Below, in pieces: positions 53,486 to 64,000 of a stretch of 64,000 bases of DNA. The position numbers and the translations under genes were made by a program. The stretch is from Atrichornis clamosus (Eukaryota; Chordata; Aves; Passeriformes; Menuridae). Under the pieces are notes generated by a model, which was not told the DNA's origin, made no database searches, and was given only the letters and a program-made list of their open reading frames with translations. Each line of letters opens with the position of its first letter. Within the stretch, counting starts at the first letter, position 1. The stretch is from assembly GCA_013400975.1 (NCBI GenBank), contig WBMZ01003306.1, positions 283,693-347,692 of the forward strand, given 5' to 3'.

Positions 53486-55763
53486 GTGAGCCCACAAAAA
53501 CTCTTTGTGGTAAACCCGTCTGCAAAAGCTGAAAATGGTGTGCACCCTTTGTAGAGCAATAGCAGAGGGTTATTCTGTGGGTTCTGCAAAGCAACCTCTA
53601 ATTCCTGTCTAGGGCTGCAAATGCAGCCGTTGCAAAATGTGTGTTAGGCTCTGAAACCAAAGTTCACACTGGTTCCCACTTATCGCATATGGGCTTGCAC
53701 ACTCTATCAACACCTGCAGCTCTCAGTTGTCACCACTTCTTTCACACCTGGAAGCTCACACTGCCAGTCTATGATTGGTTCTCTGCTACAAGTAGTAAGT
53801 GGCAATGTTAGCAAGCCTTAGACAAATCCCATTTGATACCGCAGATATCTTGTTAAGAGTCATCAACACGAACACTGGAAAGAGAGGGATGTTTGCACCT
53901 GAAAGGCTGTGTAGAAGAAAACATACTCGAGTTATGAAGTAACATATATCACTTAGGGTGTTTTACACTTGGGAAGTGAAGTCTGCCTTATAAACCCTAC
54001 CAGATAGATCTTATCCACACTGTGGGGTACTAATTATTACTTGCATGTTGCACAGAGTTATGAGTTATCCTCCAATTTGTCCCTTCATGTGCCATACACA
54101 AAAGTAAACAACAGAAATAAGAATAAATACACTTCCTTGTTTAAAACTCTGATCAGTGCTGTAGGCAAAGCAACTGTTTCTCTTAGGTCATAATGTTCAC
54201 TCAAGAGAAAAGAAATTTACCTGTGCTTCCCAGCAGTCTCTTTCTCCACCATGCATTCCAGCTGAGAATCTTTGTGCACTTCATAGGGAATAGTATCTGT
54301 CTTCATGTATAAGAATCATTTGGTTTCCTCTGATTCTTAGAAAACTTTCATGGCTCCCTGAAGAGAGGAACAGACTGTTGTCATAAGTGCTGCAACTGTG
54401 ATAATTCGTACGTTAAGGGGTTTACTCCAATGCAAAAATTTTGCAAAAATTAGCAGGGAATAAAAGAGACTCAGGTTCCTCTAGTGATTACTGCCAGTGG
54501 AAGGTTGAGTTATACTTATGTTTGCTTGACTTGCAATTCAGTGAAAGGGAGGTCTACATGTCTACGTAGAAGAGGCAAAATGATACCTTGCTCTCTTCAT
54601 CACTTCCATGACCTGCCTGCCTTCTGGTTGCCAATGAAACTCCTTCAAAGATGTGGCTTCTTTTGCCTTGTCACAGGTGTACATTGAGCAGAAAACAGGA
54701 AGGCAACAGAGCTTGGCTCTGTTCTCCAAGCTTCATGCAATGTGACTGCATCTGGCACCATTTGTCATGACATGTGGAAGGAATTGTGACTTCCAGTGCA
54801 TGTTCTGTGTGACTGAAGACTTTTGGAGCCTGTGTTCTAAAAGATTGGGCTGACAGCCATATCTGGCCTGGTGTGGGGAAGGGAAGGAAGAAAACTTGAG
54901 CTGTCTGTGTAAATTTGTTCCTTGGCAGATTCTTATTGTTCTCACCAACACCCAAGAGGATGAACAACATCAAAATTAATCAATAAGTAGCAGCTAGATG
55001 TCTAAGTTCTTAAAGATTCCAAGACAGCACTTACTCCACGTTTTTGTGGGTAAAAAGTAAGAGATGAAAACCCTCTTGTCAACGATTATTGATTATATGG
55101 CTGTGAAACCAGCAAGCCTTAGTCACAGTATTAAAGTGCTAAAAATCCTTTTTTGCCTTTTAAATTCTCTTGCCCACCGCAGCTAAGCAAGGAAATTAAT
55201 TTTAAAAATGACCCAGTAGGTATTTCAGGTAGCTTTTGTCCTTGAATCTTTATTCGGTTTAGGAAACTTTACAGGAAATACCATGCAAAATCTTCCACAA
55301 GAGCAATGGAGTGTGACCCATACAGGATGGACAGAGGCACGTACCCTAATATTGCTTTGAAGGGCACAACAACCCAAAGCAAATATGTCAAACCCTGCCA
55401 GCGCTGGGGGCTGCTGCCCAGCAAGCCTGCAGTGTGCTGAGTGGGCTGAGCAGGCAGTGCCAGCTGGCAGGAACTCAGAGGGGCTGGAAATAGCTGCAGG
55501 GAGACTGTGAGGGAGGACTCAGGGACTGGAAGGAGCAAGTGAGAGAATGCACTGACGGCAGAGGGGAAAGCAATACAGAAAGGAGATGCTCTGAGGCTGA
55601 AATCCTGCTACAGTTCTGAATTATGGTAAAAGTGCTGGTGTTTTAGCTTCCCAATTAGTTACATGGAAGACAGGTCTTCACTGCAGTCAGCGTAGGCTCT
55701 GGTAACCTGAATCTGGGTGTGTAAGTTAGCCTAATCTACCTTTGTTTCCTCTGGATCTTCCAG

Positions 55764-55904
55764 GAGAGTGTGTCAAACAAGACTGGGAGTGGATCACAGT
55801 GCAGCATTCATCTGAGCAAGTGATCCAGTTCCTGGAAAGGGTGGAAGAGCTCGCAAACAGGCAAATTGTGAGACAGCACCAGCAGACATTCAGCACTCTC
55901 ATGG
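55764..55904 (+). CDS. Candidate internal coding exon, 141 bp, gene unknown
   Basis: A pyrimidine-rich tract ending cctctggatcttccag precedes the segment and gtcagt follows it, so both splice sites are plausible. Only one frame is open. It enters and exits in phase 1 and encodes 46 complete codons. The peptide looks like folded protein: QDWEWITVQHSSEQ, then the amphipathic helix QFLERVEELANRQI, then a Gln/His-rich end. A tryptophan pair followed by helices loosely recalls WHIM/WSD-type segments of chromatin remodellers, but that is an impression and not an assignment. Against the exon, the frame stays open for 86 more codons past the donor. It is phase-compatible with the segment at 57759. 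Gene identity is unknown. Confidence 0.4.
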
Positions 55905-57758
55905 GTCAGTTTTTGTTCTCAGTGCAAATTAAGCACATTTTTACAGTGAAAATAAGATACAAATTCCCCAGTATGCCACTAAACTTCATAAGCAAATCAG
56001 GAGTGGAAACAGGTTCTGCACACGACACCAAGCTCATTCTGCGACACCAACCCCAGTTCAGCGACCTGTACCACACACATATGATTGCACTGTTAGAAAA
56101 TGTGGGACCTCTGCGCCATGGTGTTTTTCCAGGGCTTTACGTATCATCTTATCAGTACATCTGAGAATACCTAGAAATTCTTGAGGGTGGTAATGAAATG
56201 GAGACCAACCTGGACCAGGACTTTTTATTGTGGTTAACAGGGCAAATAAATGAGCTGTAAAGTATGTTATGCCACTCTCATTTCACAATTATTAACCATA
56301 GCCCTTTATTCAGGGCTTTGACTAAAAGGCACTATATGAGACCCAGAAGTTTTGCCACTGATAAATTAACTGAGTGTGGTTGCTGCTAGTTGTGAAACTA
56401 GTAGTCAGGATTTTTCCTCAATGAAATGTTAATGTGCGCACAAAAACACACAAGCAAATACACTTTTGAAGAAGCAGCTTGTTAAGTCTAACATTACCAT
56501 ATTTTGACATAGCAGTAATAGCAAAGATTTTTTAAAATGTCACTTTTTTAATAGTGTTCTGTAATTGACATCCAAAGGAAAAGTCAATGGGGACAGATTA
56601 TAACACTTAGAACAAATAAAGTGAAAGAAAAGAAGGAAAGGTGTAATAGACAATAGGAGAAATAAGAGGAAGAAACCCAATGAATGGAGGGAAAAAAAGG
56701 CAACAAAATGAAGAAAAGAAAGACATGCCAATTCAGAACAGCATGCCCTTTAAAGGAAAAACATTGAAATCATACAAGAATAATGTCATGCAGACAGCTG
56801 TAAATTATTTTTCATTTGTGATGGAGATTACTGAAGTTGATTTTTCAATCTTTTCTTATTTCTGAATCACAGTAAAAAATGATCAAAGAAAGATCGAGAT
56901 GAAAATGAGGCTAGTATTTATGGCAAGCAAATTCATGCATCAAATAGCAAGTACTATAAAAGCTCTTCAGGAAATTCAGTCTGATTTCAACAGGATTTTC
57001 TCTCTCCCTAAGGAGCATCACCACACTTCTCTGCACAACATCTTTCCCTGCTGCCCAGCTGTCTTGTTTACCTCACCATAAAGCCTACAAATCCGTCAAT
57101 CTCTAAGCATTTTTTTAATATATATTAGATTGGCAGAGGTCCTTCAGGACAGGAAGGCTCCAACTGCTGCATTATTCGGAGATCAAACTACGGTAGCACT
57201 GGTCAGGATGCCTCCTTGTCTATACAAAGCATGTGAAGAGACGCCAAATACTCATGTCCACTCTCATCCTTCATCATTCTCAATTGCACCTCAATTTGTA
57301 GCAGGCAGGAGAATTACCAAATTATTTTCCCCAGCCATAGGTCACCAAAGACACAAAGATATTCTTATAGATGGGGCAAAGTCAAGCAAGGAATGTTATA
57401 CACCTTTTTATGGAAGGGAAAACTGACTTTGAACCAACAATGTGCATTTTGTTCCCTCAGTGAAGTCAATATCTGGGCATAGAACTTGGGGAACTGACAC
57501 TCCAGAACTGCCAAATTGACAGAAAATGCATAGTGTTATTTCTCCATTGCCGGAGTCAATCGTGCATCTTTCATTAACTCCAAAGCATTTACTTCTCAGT
57601 GAAGCTGAGGACTATGTATAACACTTTAATATTGAAAAAGGGCAATAAAGTAAGTGTAAATTGCACTAAAGCTATCTCTAGTAGCCCCTGTATTGTTCTA
57701 GTGGCGCAGGAAGTGTTGAATATCACTGAAGCTGTGGATCTCTCCTTGATCCTTGCAG
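55905..57758. other. Putative intron or noncoding spacer
   Basis: If the two exon-like plus-strand segments belong together, this is their intron, from gtcagt to ccttgcag. Purine-rich, A-rich sequence dominates 56.56-56.78 kb. A further splice-bounded segment at about 57602-57649 (acceptor ttacttctcag, donor gtaagt) is open but short and unconvincing. Confidence 0.3.
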
Positions 57759-57817
57759 AGGTATTTAATGTCCCCACCTTTTGTCCCAACTTACCAGATG
57801 AAGTACATGAGCTTCAG
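57759..57817 (+). CDS. Candidate internal coding exon, 59 bp, gene unknown
   Basis: The acceptor is strong (gatctctccttgatccttgcag is mostly pyrimidine before the AG) and the donor is cag|gtgagc. Joined after the segment ending at 55904, the single G there completes a Glu codon. The frame then continues through 19 more codons (VFNVPTFCPNLPDEVHELQ) to a phase-0 exit. The short peptide has no recognisable motif. Phase agreement alone happens one time in three, so the link is suggestive only. Confidence 0.3.
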
Positions 57818-60800
57818 GTGAGCATGATGTAATTTTCACTGCTCAGTATTAGACTGCTACACCCAGGAAATGAAACCACTGATGGTAGCCTGGCTAGTCT
57901 GGCCCAAGATGTGAGGGGAAATGCCTGCCCAACATTCAGGGCTGGTAGGATTGAATGGAGAGCATCTTTCAACTGGGGAGAGGTCACACCAGCTGGAAGA
58001 TGTGTAAGACTGTGTGTGCACAGCCTGAAAATGAGGCTCGCAGGCTAGTTTGGTGAAGGTCTTAGTCAGAGAAGAGGAAAACAGCAAAAGTGAATTTTAT
58101 TAGCTAAGTTATTTGCAAGCCACAGTTAGCTCATTTGTTACAGGGTCAGCTCTGTTGGAACCATATCCAACTCCCAAGGCATTCTGGATCCTCCTGAACT
58201 GCTTATTTTTGACCTCTAAAACACAGTAGCCACCTCCTGTGACCACAGATCATAAAGTTGCCTTGCAGATAAAAATTATGGAACCATGCATTTCCTTCCT
58301 GAGAGGAACAGCTGTGCTATCGCAAATAAATTTGTTTAAAGATCGTGGTCAAATGAGCCAGTTTAACATCATCAGTGTGCTGCATTCCTGAATAACACAG
58401 ACATGATCTTCTGCTTTGTGGGGTGGGAGGATGCTTTCCTCAGTTCTGGGGCCTTGTGGTTGAAGTATTGAGATTCTTTCAGATTAGATTTAGGGATATA
58501 TTCTATCATAGATTCACAACTCCCTTTTGTTCCTGTGGGAAAATTGAAACAGAAGGGCCTCTGTGCTACACCACTGAGGTTCTTTGATAGTTCCAGATAT
58601 TTTCTGAGGCTTGGCATCCAATGTTCAAATTCTTTCTAATGAAGAGCCTATAAAAACAAGCTTTGATGATAGTAAATAGTACAAATTATGTGGTAATGGA
58701 GACAGGTTCTATGGGTAGCCATACTTTTGAGCAACTTAAATTATATGCAAAGAATAAATGTAATAATTTGTTTGAATGCCTTTTAAAAATGCCGCATCAT
58801 CTAGACTTAATTTTACTAGTTTCTTTGTACATGGAAAAGATTCAAAACAAAACATACAACATGCTTACGGAAGGGTGCAAGGTTTCCCCCCAGCTCAGAT
58901 ACCCGCTGTGAGAAGTACAAGGAGCTGAAGAAAACAGTGCAGAGTCTCCAAATGTCCTTTGCTTTTGGAAAAATAGGATGGAAGTTTTCATTTTAAAGGT
59001 TGTGTAGTGAGATTAATGGTGCTTCCCGCCAGAAGCACTGTGGAAGGATATCTCTTCTGACACTAACATACTTCTGCTTGCACTGTTGCAGAGTATTTAT
59101 ACAATCACAGTAAACACAGAACAAGCCAATTCAGTGAAGCTTAAAAATGGTTGATTTGCATTATATCTGAAAGTCAGAGATCATGTGAACAGCAGAGCCC
59201 TGAGAACCTAGTGCTAATTTGAATAATATTTCAAAAAATTATTTTGCTAAGTGTCATTCAGGAGATTTGTGCAGAAAGCTTTACTAAGATAAATCTTGAA
59301 GATAACATTATTCTTGTTGCCTCTGATGTATGCAGGAGTTGATAACAAGCTGATTTCCTCTTTCTGACGGATGATTACACACAACAGATGTTTTAATTTG
59401 ATTATATCTATGAGATAAGCATAATGTTGTGTTAAGTCCAAACGCTTTTTATAAGTTTTTCAAAACATTTTATAATGAATGCAACCTTTTGTAAATGTCC
59501 TTGCTTGAGGCTGCGTGTGTTCACATAATGGTGCAAATTATTGTTAACAAGTTGAAACCAGTGATTATACAAAAGAAGAAAGCTGCATTTAACAGTAGCT
59601 GTAGTTCTGCCCTCTCTGATAACCTAAATTAAGAGAGAAATATGATTCAAGCAGTGATACGAGGCATAACGGTTTCACACTACTCCAAAGAGGACGATGT
59701 GTTCTTCAGCAAATGATACACAAGACAGGCAGAGCTTTTATCAAGGATGCTGAAAGGCCAATACTCCATGCTAAGCACCCTCAATTTGAAAATTAGCAGG
59801 CAAATATCAGTTTTGTAAACAGAGTGCTGCAGGGAACAGGGGTTTTGATTTTCAAATAATACAGGCTTACAAAATTTGACTTTGATTTGAACAGAAATGC
59901 CAAAATTTCTCTGAAAAATGAATATCTTGCTTCACTGCAGTGGAATCAAAGTGTTGTACGTTGTTCCCATGTCCTTTTTTTTAATATGTAACATGGAAAG
60001 AATGAAAAAAAAAATTCAAAACTAACAGTCTGCTTCAAAACAAAACTCAATCTATATTATAACAAAAACATTGAAATAGGACATGTCAATTTTTCAAGCA
60101 GATTTCCTATTTTTATTTTGATTATGACAAAACTTTTTCAGAGTCATCAATGTTTTTATTTGGGTCAAACTACTTATTCCAGTTATTTCATTAATAGGCT
60201 TGACAAGGCAATATCAGCATACTATGTACCTGATTGCCTTGTGTCATTCCAAACAAAAATCACAGGCAGTAACTCCAATGATTGCCAGAGGGTAAAGCAT
60301 CTTGTAGCTTACTTTATGTGATTTATACAATTCAAAGAGTATTTTCCTTAGGATTCATGTCATCTAACATCAGATACCTAAAAAGTAGATGTCTGGGCTA
60401 ATTATGATCTCTATCATCAGCTCATTGTGTCTAGAAGGTTTTTAAAATATCTGAACTCCTTTCCATCCTTGGATAAACGAGGGAATGTACATGACCCAAC
60501 AGCCTGCTGCCACCATACTGGCAGTTCTGTTCATCCAGCATTTGTCTTCCATCCTTTGGTTCTTGAAGCTGATCTGGGAGCACCCCATCACAGTCAAACA
60601 AAGACTGTTCCATTAGATGGCGGGAGATCTGGTGGGTTGTCTCAGCCGTCTCCTGGAACCTCACTCCAAGGCTAACTTCTAGGCAGCTACAGTAAGGTGA
60701 GATGTCTTCGCCCTGCACCACATGTGTCAGCTATACACAGGGATGAATATGATGTTGTGTTAGTACAACTGTACAGGCCTTGCTTAATTCTCAGTCAGTG

Positions 60801-61762
60801 GAGCTGGGAACTATCTTGTTCTGGGCTTCTTAAAGCAACACTGGAATTAGTAACCTAATTAAAATAACTGCTTTATTGGACACACCAGCAGTTTGTGTCT
60901 GTGAGCAGAATGATTTTTAATTGAGTCTATGTTAAGTGCAGTGACACAACAGTTTTTAGTGATGATGCAAGTTCTGTAGAAGCTTGAAAGAGTTCTTCTA
61001 TGAGAATACTGCTGTAGGTCACGTGATTTTGACAGAAACATGGTATGTAAAGCTAAAAAATAGCTGGAATAGCAAAGAGAGATAATTTATACTCAGTAGT
61101 TTTTATGGACTGTTTTAAAAGCTTTACTTAAAACCTGTAGCAAGAAGCAGGTAGCTTGTCTTCACAAGGGGGCCCTGAGATACAAGAGGTAGTAGCTTGT
61201 TTGTGTTCTGGGTATATCGTTCTAAGGCTCAGAAAGAAACACATTTTAATGTTTTGTGGAAATATTCCACATTTTAATATTTTGCCTTTCTAAGTGAGGA
61301 ACTGAAAGTAGCTGTCCCTTCCTTACCAAGTCAGGCTAAAGCTGATTATTTACACTTTCAACCTGCTGCTCTTTGAAGGGGCTCTTTCTCTACCTCAGTC
61401 AGGATGAGGTTAAATATTCACAGTTTCAATCTAGAAGTAATAAACTGTAGCCTGACAATAGGGAACTGGGAACTATGAACAAGGAAATGGAAAGAAATGA
61501 CCAGCTTAGTCTTGTTTTATATATTTTGATTGCTCAGGGAATCTGATTAAGCTGCATTTGGGCCCTAACAGGGAGGCTTATAGTACTCAAAAAGGCAGAA
61601 CATGAGTTTTTGCTAATAAGCCTGTCTGGGACAAATCTGTGAACCAAACTAGGCTTTACTTCAACTTCCACATAGGCAATTGATGACAAAGATACTACTC
61701 CTCCACTGAGAATATCCAGGTAAGATTTTCCTTCCACACAAAAACTTTCTAGCAGCACTTAC
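57818..61762. other. Noncoding DNA, no clear gene
   Basis: A GC-richer patch at 60.43-60.72 kb is open on both strands (82 plus and 96 minus codons). I recognise neither translation. A short frame near 58.88-59.0 kb after ggtttccccccag (contains CEKYKELKKTVQSLQ) is open to a stop but does not match the phase of the preceding candidate exon. The rest shows nothing I can name. Confidence 0.45.
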
Positions 61763-61827
61763 CACTCCCATGGGTTCTCCGAGCATCCGAAGCGCAGCTG
61801 TGGTACAATCCTCACTGCATGATGTAT
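61763..61827 (-). CDS. Candidate internal exon, 65 bp, minus strand, gene unknown
   Basis: Read on the minus strand, the segment follows attgcctttattttcacag, a textbook acceptor, and is followed by gtaagtgctg, a consensus donor. It carries three CpGs within a few dozen bases of otherwise CpG-poor sequence. Two frames are open. One enters in phase 1 and leaves in phase 0 (contains CSEDCTTAALRMLGEP); the other enters in phase 0 (contains IHHAVRIVPQLRFGC). I recognise neither. It lies about 2 kb inside the CpG island at the right edge, so it could be an early exon of a minus-strand gene that starts there. A 5' UTR or noncoding RNA exon is also possible. Confidence 0.45.
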
Positions 61828-63429
61828 CTGTGAAAATAAAGGCAATGCTTACATGGAAATATCAAACCTCTGAAGTCCACTTGTAGTAGACTCTTCACTT
61901 GCTGGGTAATGGGTGCCACCTCACCTCTTGTGAGAGAGAGGGGCTGTGATGCCAGGCTGCATTCAGGGATGTGAGACTATTGGAAACCTGAGGACAGCCC
62001 TTCCCAAGGCCTCCGTCTCCTGCAAGCCACTCTCCTACTGCCAGACCCTGGATGAGAGAGACTGCTCAGAATATGCCCATGTGGAAGAAGAGCCATGACA
62101 CTCCTGTGAGGGAGAGAGGTGCAAGTGAGGCAGAGGTGAGCTTGCCAAATCACTCCTGGATTGTGACAGGTTTGAATAGTAACATTAAATCTGTATCTAA
62201 TGGCTTTTAAACTTCTTTATCATGTTAGTCACCAAAAACTAGCAAGAGAGCTCAGCACACACAGCCAACTTTCTGAGCAATTCTTTGGCACCTGCAGCTT
62301 GACAGCTACAAGGAGAGAGCAGTGTACAGCACACTGCTGTGGGTGTGGAGGTGGAGAATGGAGTGGAGAAATGCTTTTGCTTAAGTGGATACTGAGAACA
62401 GTCACCTTCTAGTACAGAGCTGGTGCACAGAAACTGATAAGAACACTCCAGTCTGTGCTCTAAGGGAGCCCATAACTTCTCTTACCTACAGAAGGTGGTG
62501 ACTGAGTTTGAGTAAATCTTGACTATATTAAAAGGGGATGGGGGAGAGGAAAATGCTCTTGGAGAGGTTTATGAGACTTTGCACCATAGACTGAGACTTC
62601 AAAGGGAAAATATGCATTTAGGGAGCATTTAAAAGTTTACATAAAATCACAATAATTTTTTTAATGTCTGTTATAGGCTGATTAAATTCTTTATGCAAAC
62701 ATTTCCAAATTCAAACAGAGTTGATATGGGACATTGAGAGTATGATTACATATATTCCCCCTGAGAGCTTAGCCCCTTTTCCTGAAATACCCAGATCTGT
62801 ATCTCCAACTAATGTTGTAACCAAGACAAAAGTGAATCACCAACATTTGAACAAACACCCTCAAATTATCCCCATGTGCATCAGTTTACCCCCTTCAATC
62901 CATGCCCAGCCATTTAACTTAGAGAGGAAGGAAGACTGTGAGCCAAAAATTAGCCTCAAGACAACTGCTGGCTATGCAAGGGCAGGCAGAAAGCTTTATT
63001 CAAACTTTATTCAGGTTGAAAGTCTCTTGGTTCTTATAGTCTCTGACTGGGCCATGCAAAGCTGGCATCACCAGTCTGGTCTTGCTCCCTGAATCCTGAG
63101 TGCAATTTCTTCCTTGAGGAGAAGGCAAAATCTCTGGTAAAAGCTTCTTTGGAGACAGATGGAGAAGAACTCGATCTGTGTCACATACACAATGTTTGAG
63201 ATCACACAGCGCACAACCAGCCCATTTGGGAGCAAAACAAGAAGCAGGTGACTAGTTGTACCAGTCAGCTTCAGGATCTGCAAACTGAGTGTCCAGCTAG
63301 TCTGTGAACATTTCCTGCTATTACCCTGACTTCAACCTCCCCTGCTCCCTCCTTTAGTTCATCTGGGGATCACGTCTTTCTTTCTGATACCAGTTCTGCA
63401 GAAGGGGAAACAGGCTGCAGCAGCATCTT
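61828..63429. other. Putative intron or promoter-proximal DNA
   Basis: No exon is convincing here. Open frames of 123 codons (plus, 62.7-63.1 kb) and 71 codons (minus, 63.07-63.28 kb) do not resemble known proteins. If the minus-strand exon belongs to a gene starting in the CpG island, this would be its first intron. Two similar purine-rich strings (gtgagagagaggggctgtga at 61930 and gtgagggagagaggtgcaag near 62106) are a minor repeat. Confidence 0.35.
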
Positions 63430-63748
63430 TAAGGTCAGCGATACGGATGCGAGGAGGAACCCTGGAACGTCCCCATGTCCCAAATGACACGACTGGGTCT
63501 TTTTCAACTCGTAGGGAGAAGGAACCCTCCGAGCAGGCGGTTTCCTGTCGACCTTGAGCCTCCTCGCAATCCCCGGTGCAGCTCCGGGCGGGTGGCCGTG
63601 CCCGGTCCCCGCCTCGGAGAGAGGCAGGCGTAGGGATCCGGGCTGCACGTCGGGGCTGGCCCCGACGCGCTTCTGGTGGGAGAGCCAGACCTGAGAGGGG
63701 CTGGCCTCTGGCAGATGATTGACATCAAACTGGGTGAGGTTTCATGTT

Positions 63749-63790
63749 AAAAGAAAAAAAAAAAGAAAAAAGAAAGGAAAGAAAAAGGGC
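63749..63790. repeat. Purine-rich A/G tract inside CpG island
   Basis: The tract is an uninterrupted run of A with scattered G, followed by more G-rich purine sequence to about 63830. Such polypurine tracts are common near promoters. It is also low-complexity sequence prone to length error. Confidence 0.85.
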
Positions 63791-63881
63791 GAGCGCAGGG
63801 GAGGGGGTAACTGTGGGAAGGGGGAGAAGGAACTACTGTAAGAGTAAGAAAGTCCTGCCCAGCTGTTTGCGAAGTTTAAGA

Positions 63882-63900
63882 TTTCCTGTTTCCCCTGCAG
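63882..63900 (+). other. Strong splice-acceptor-like sequence in the CpG island
   Basis: tttcctgtttcccctgcag is close to an ideal vertebrate 3' splice site on the plus strand. If used, a plus-strand exon would start at 63901 with cgccgaagtg, which would imply a plus-strand transcript whose first exon lies further left. No partner donor is evident nearby. Confidence 0.25.
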
Positions 63901-63920
63901 CGCCGAAGTGAAGTTTTCAG

Positions 63921-63927
63921 TGAGTCA
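63921..63927. promoter_or_regulatory. AP-1/TRE-like site
   Basis: tgagtca is an exact match to the classic binding sequence of Jun/Fos family factors, within the densest part of the CpG island. Seven-base motifs occur by chance, so its value comes only from this position. Confidence 0.35.
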
Positions 63928-64000
63928 CCCGCGGTCCCGAGCAGCGGAGCGGCGCAGCCCCGCTCCCCGCCAGCCCCGCCACCGCCGCCGCGGCCTCCCC

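Larger units (their letters stand above)
47707..55763. other. Noncoding DNA, stop-poor patches only
   Basis: Overlapping frames on both strands at 51.08-51.44 kb and three minus frames at 53.15-53.59 kb mark GC-richer, stop-poor patches. Neither looks like known protein. A splice-bounded plus segment at 53406-53485 is a weak exon candidate. Simple sequence includes (ACAA)n at 52493-52509 and a TTA-rich run near 49.42 kb. Confidence 0.5.
63430..64000. promoter_or_regulatory. CpG island, cut by the window end
   Basis: CpG dinucleotides, rare elsewhere in the window, become frequent from about 63.43 kb. They form two clusters (63430-63680 and 63785-64000) separated by a purine tract. The last 70 bases are almost pure G/C with CCG repeats and GC-box-like ccccgcc strings. 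In vertebrates such islands usually mark promoters and first exons. Direction cannot be settled. A plus gene would lie beyond the edge. A minus gene could start near the edge and splice from a gtgact donor just left of 63929 toward the exon at 61763. No TATA box is evident. Confidence 0.8.

Noticed and set aside
60427..60721. 82-codon plus and 96-codon minus frames over the same GC-richer patch
   Set aside because: Neither translation is recognised and no good splice pair brackets either frame. Kept only as a patch in the block description.
61185..61200. let-7-like string agaggtagtagcttgt
   Set aside because: It differs from let-7 family sequence within the core, and no complementary arm lies near enough to fold a precursor hairpin. 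It only forms a tiny acaag/cttgt stem.

Overview
The window is a stretch of vertebrate nuclear DNA, most likely from a bird. The main evidence is four fragments of CR1, the dominant LINE of birds and other reptiles: about 4909-5054 (minus), 24800-24880 (minus), 42135-42903 (plus) and 47646-47706 (plus). The base composition is AT-rich with few CpGs until the right end, splice-like signals are scattered about, and no bacterial gene layout is present. Exact species, chromosome and flanking genes cannot be read from the sequence.

Layout. Positions 1 to about 55.7 kb are intergenic or intronic DNA with no gene I can defend. This part holds the CR1 fragments, a faint MIR-like SINE relic (6657-6757), one perfect 32-bp tandem duplication (1026-1089), an AT microsatellite (13014-13080), other simple repeats, and several stop-poor patches that look like chance. 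From 55.7 to 62 kb there are three exon-like segments with good splice sites: two on the plus strand (55764-55904 and 57759-57817) that join in phase, and one on the minus strand (61763-61827). I cannot name their genes. From about 63.43 kb to the right edge the sequence becomes a CpG island, cut by the window end. It is probably the promoter and first-exon region of a gene that lies mostly outside the window or runs leftward on the minus strand.

Assembly quality. Both N characters are flanked by repeated sequence. At N=8150 a 101/102-bp block is repeated with only a one-base difference in a T run. At N=42556 the 10-mer gattagatag occurs on each side. This is the signature of contig ends that overlap but were joined by a one-base placeholder gap, so both are probably false duplications.

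No tRNA, rRNA, CRISPR, complete transposon, viral insertion or intact multi-exon gene was found. I found no new biological system; the best leads are the unassigned exons, the CpG island and the assembly artefacts.
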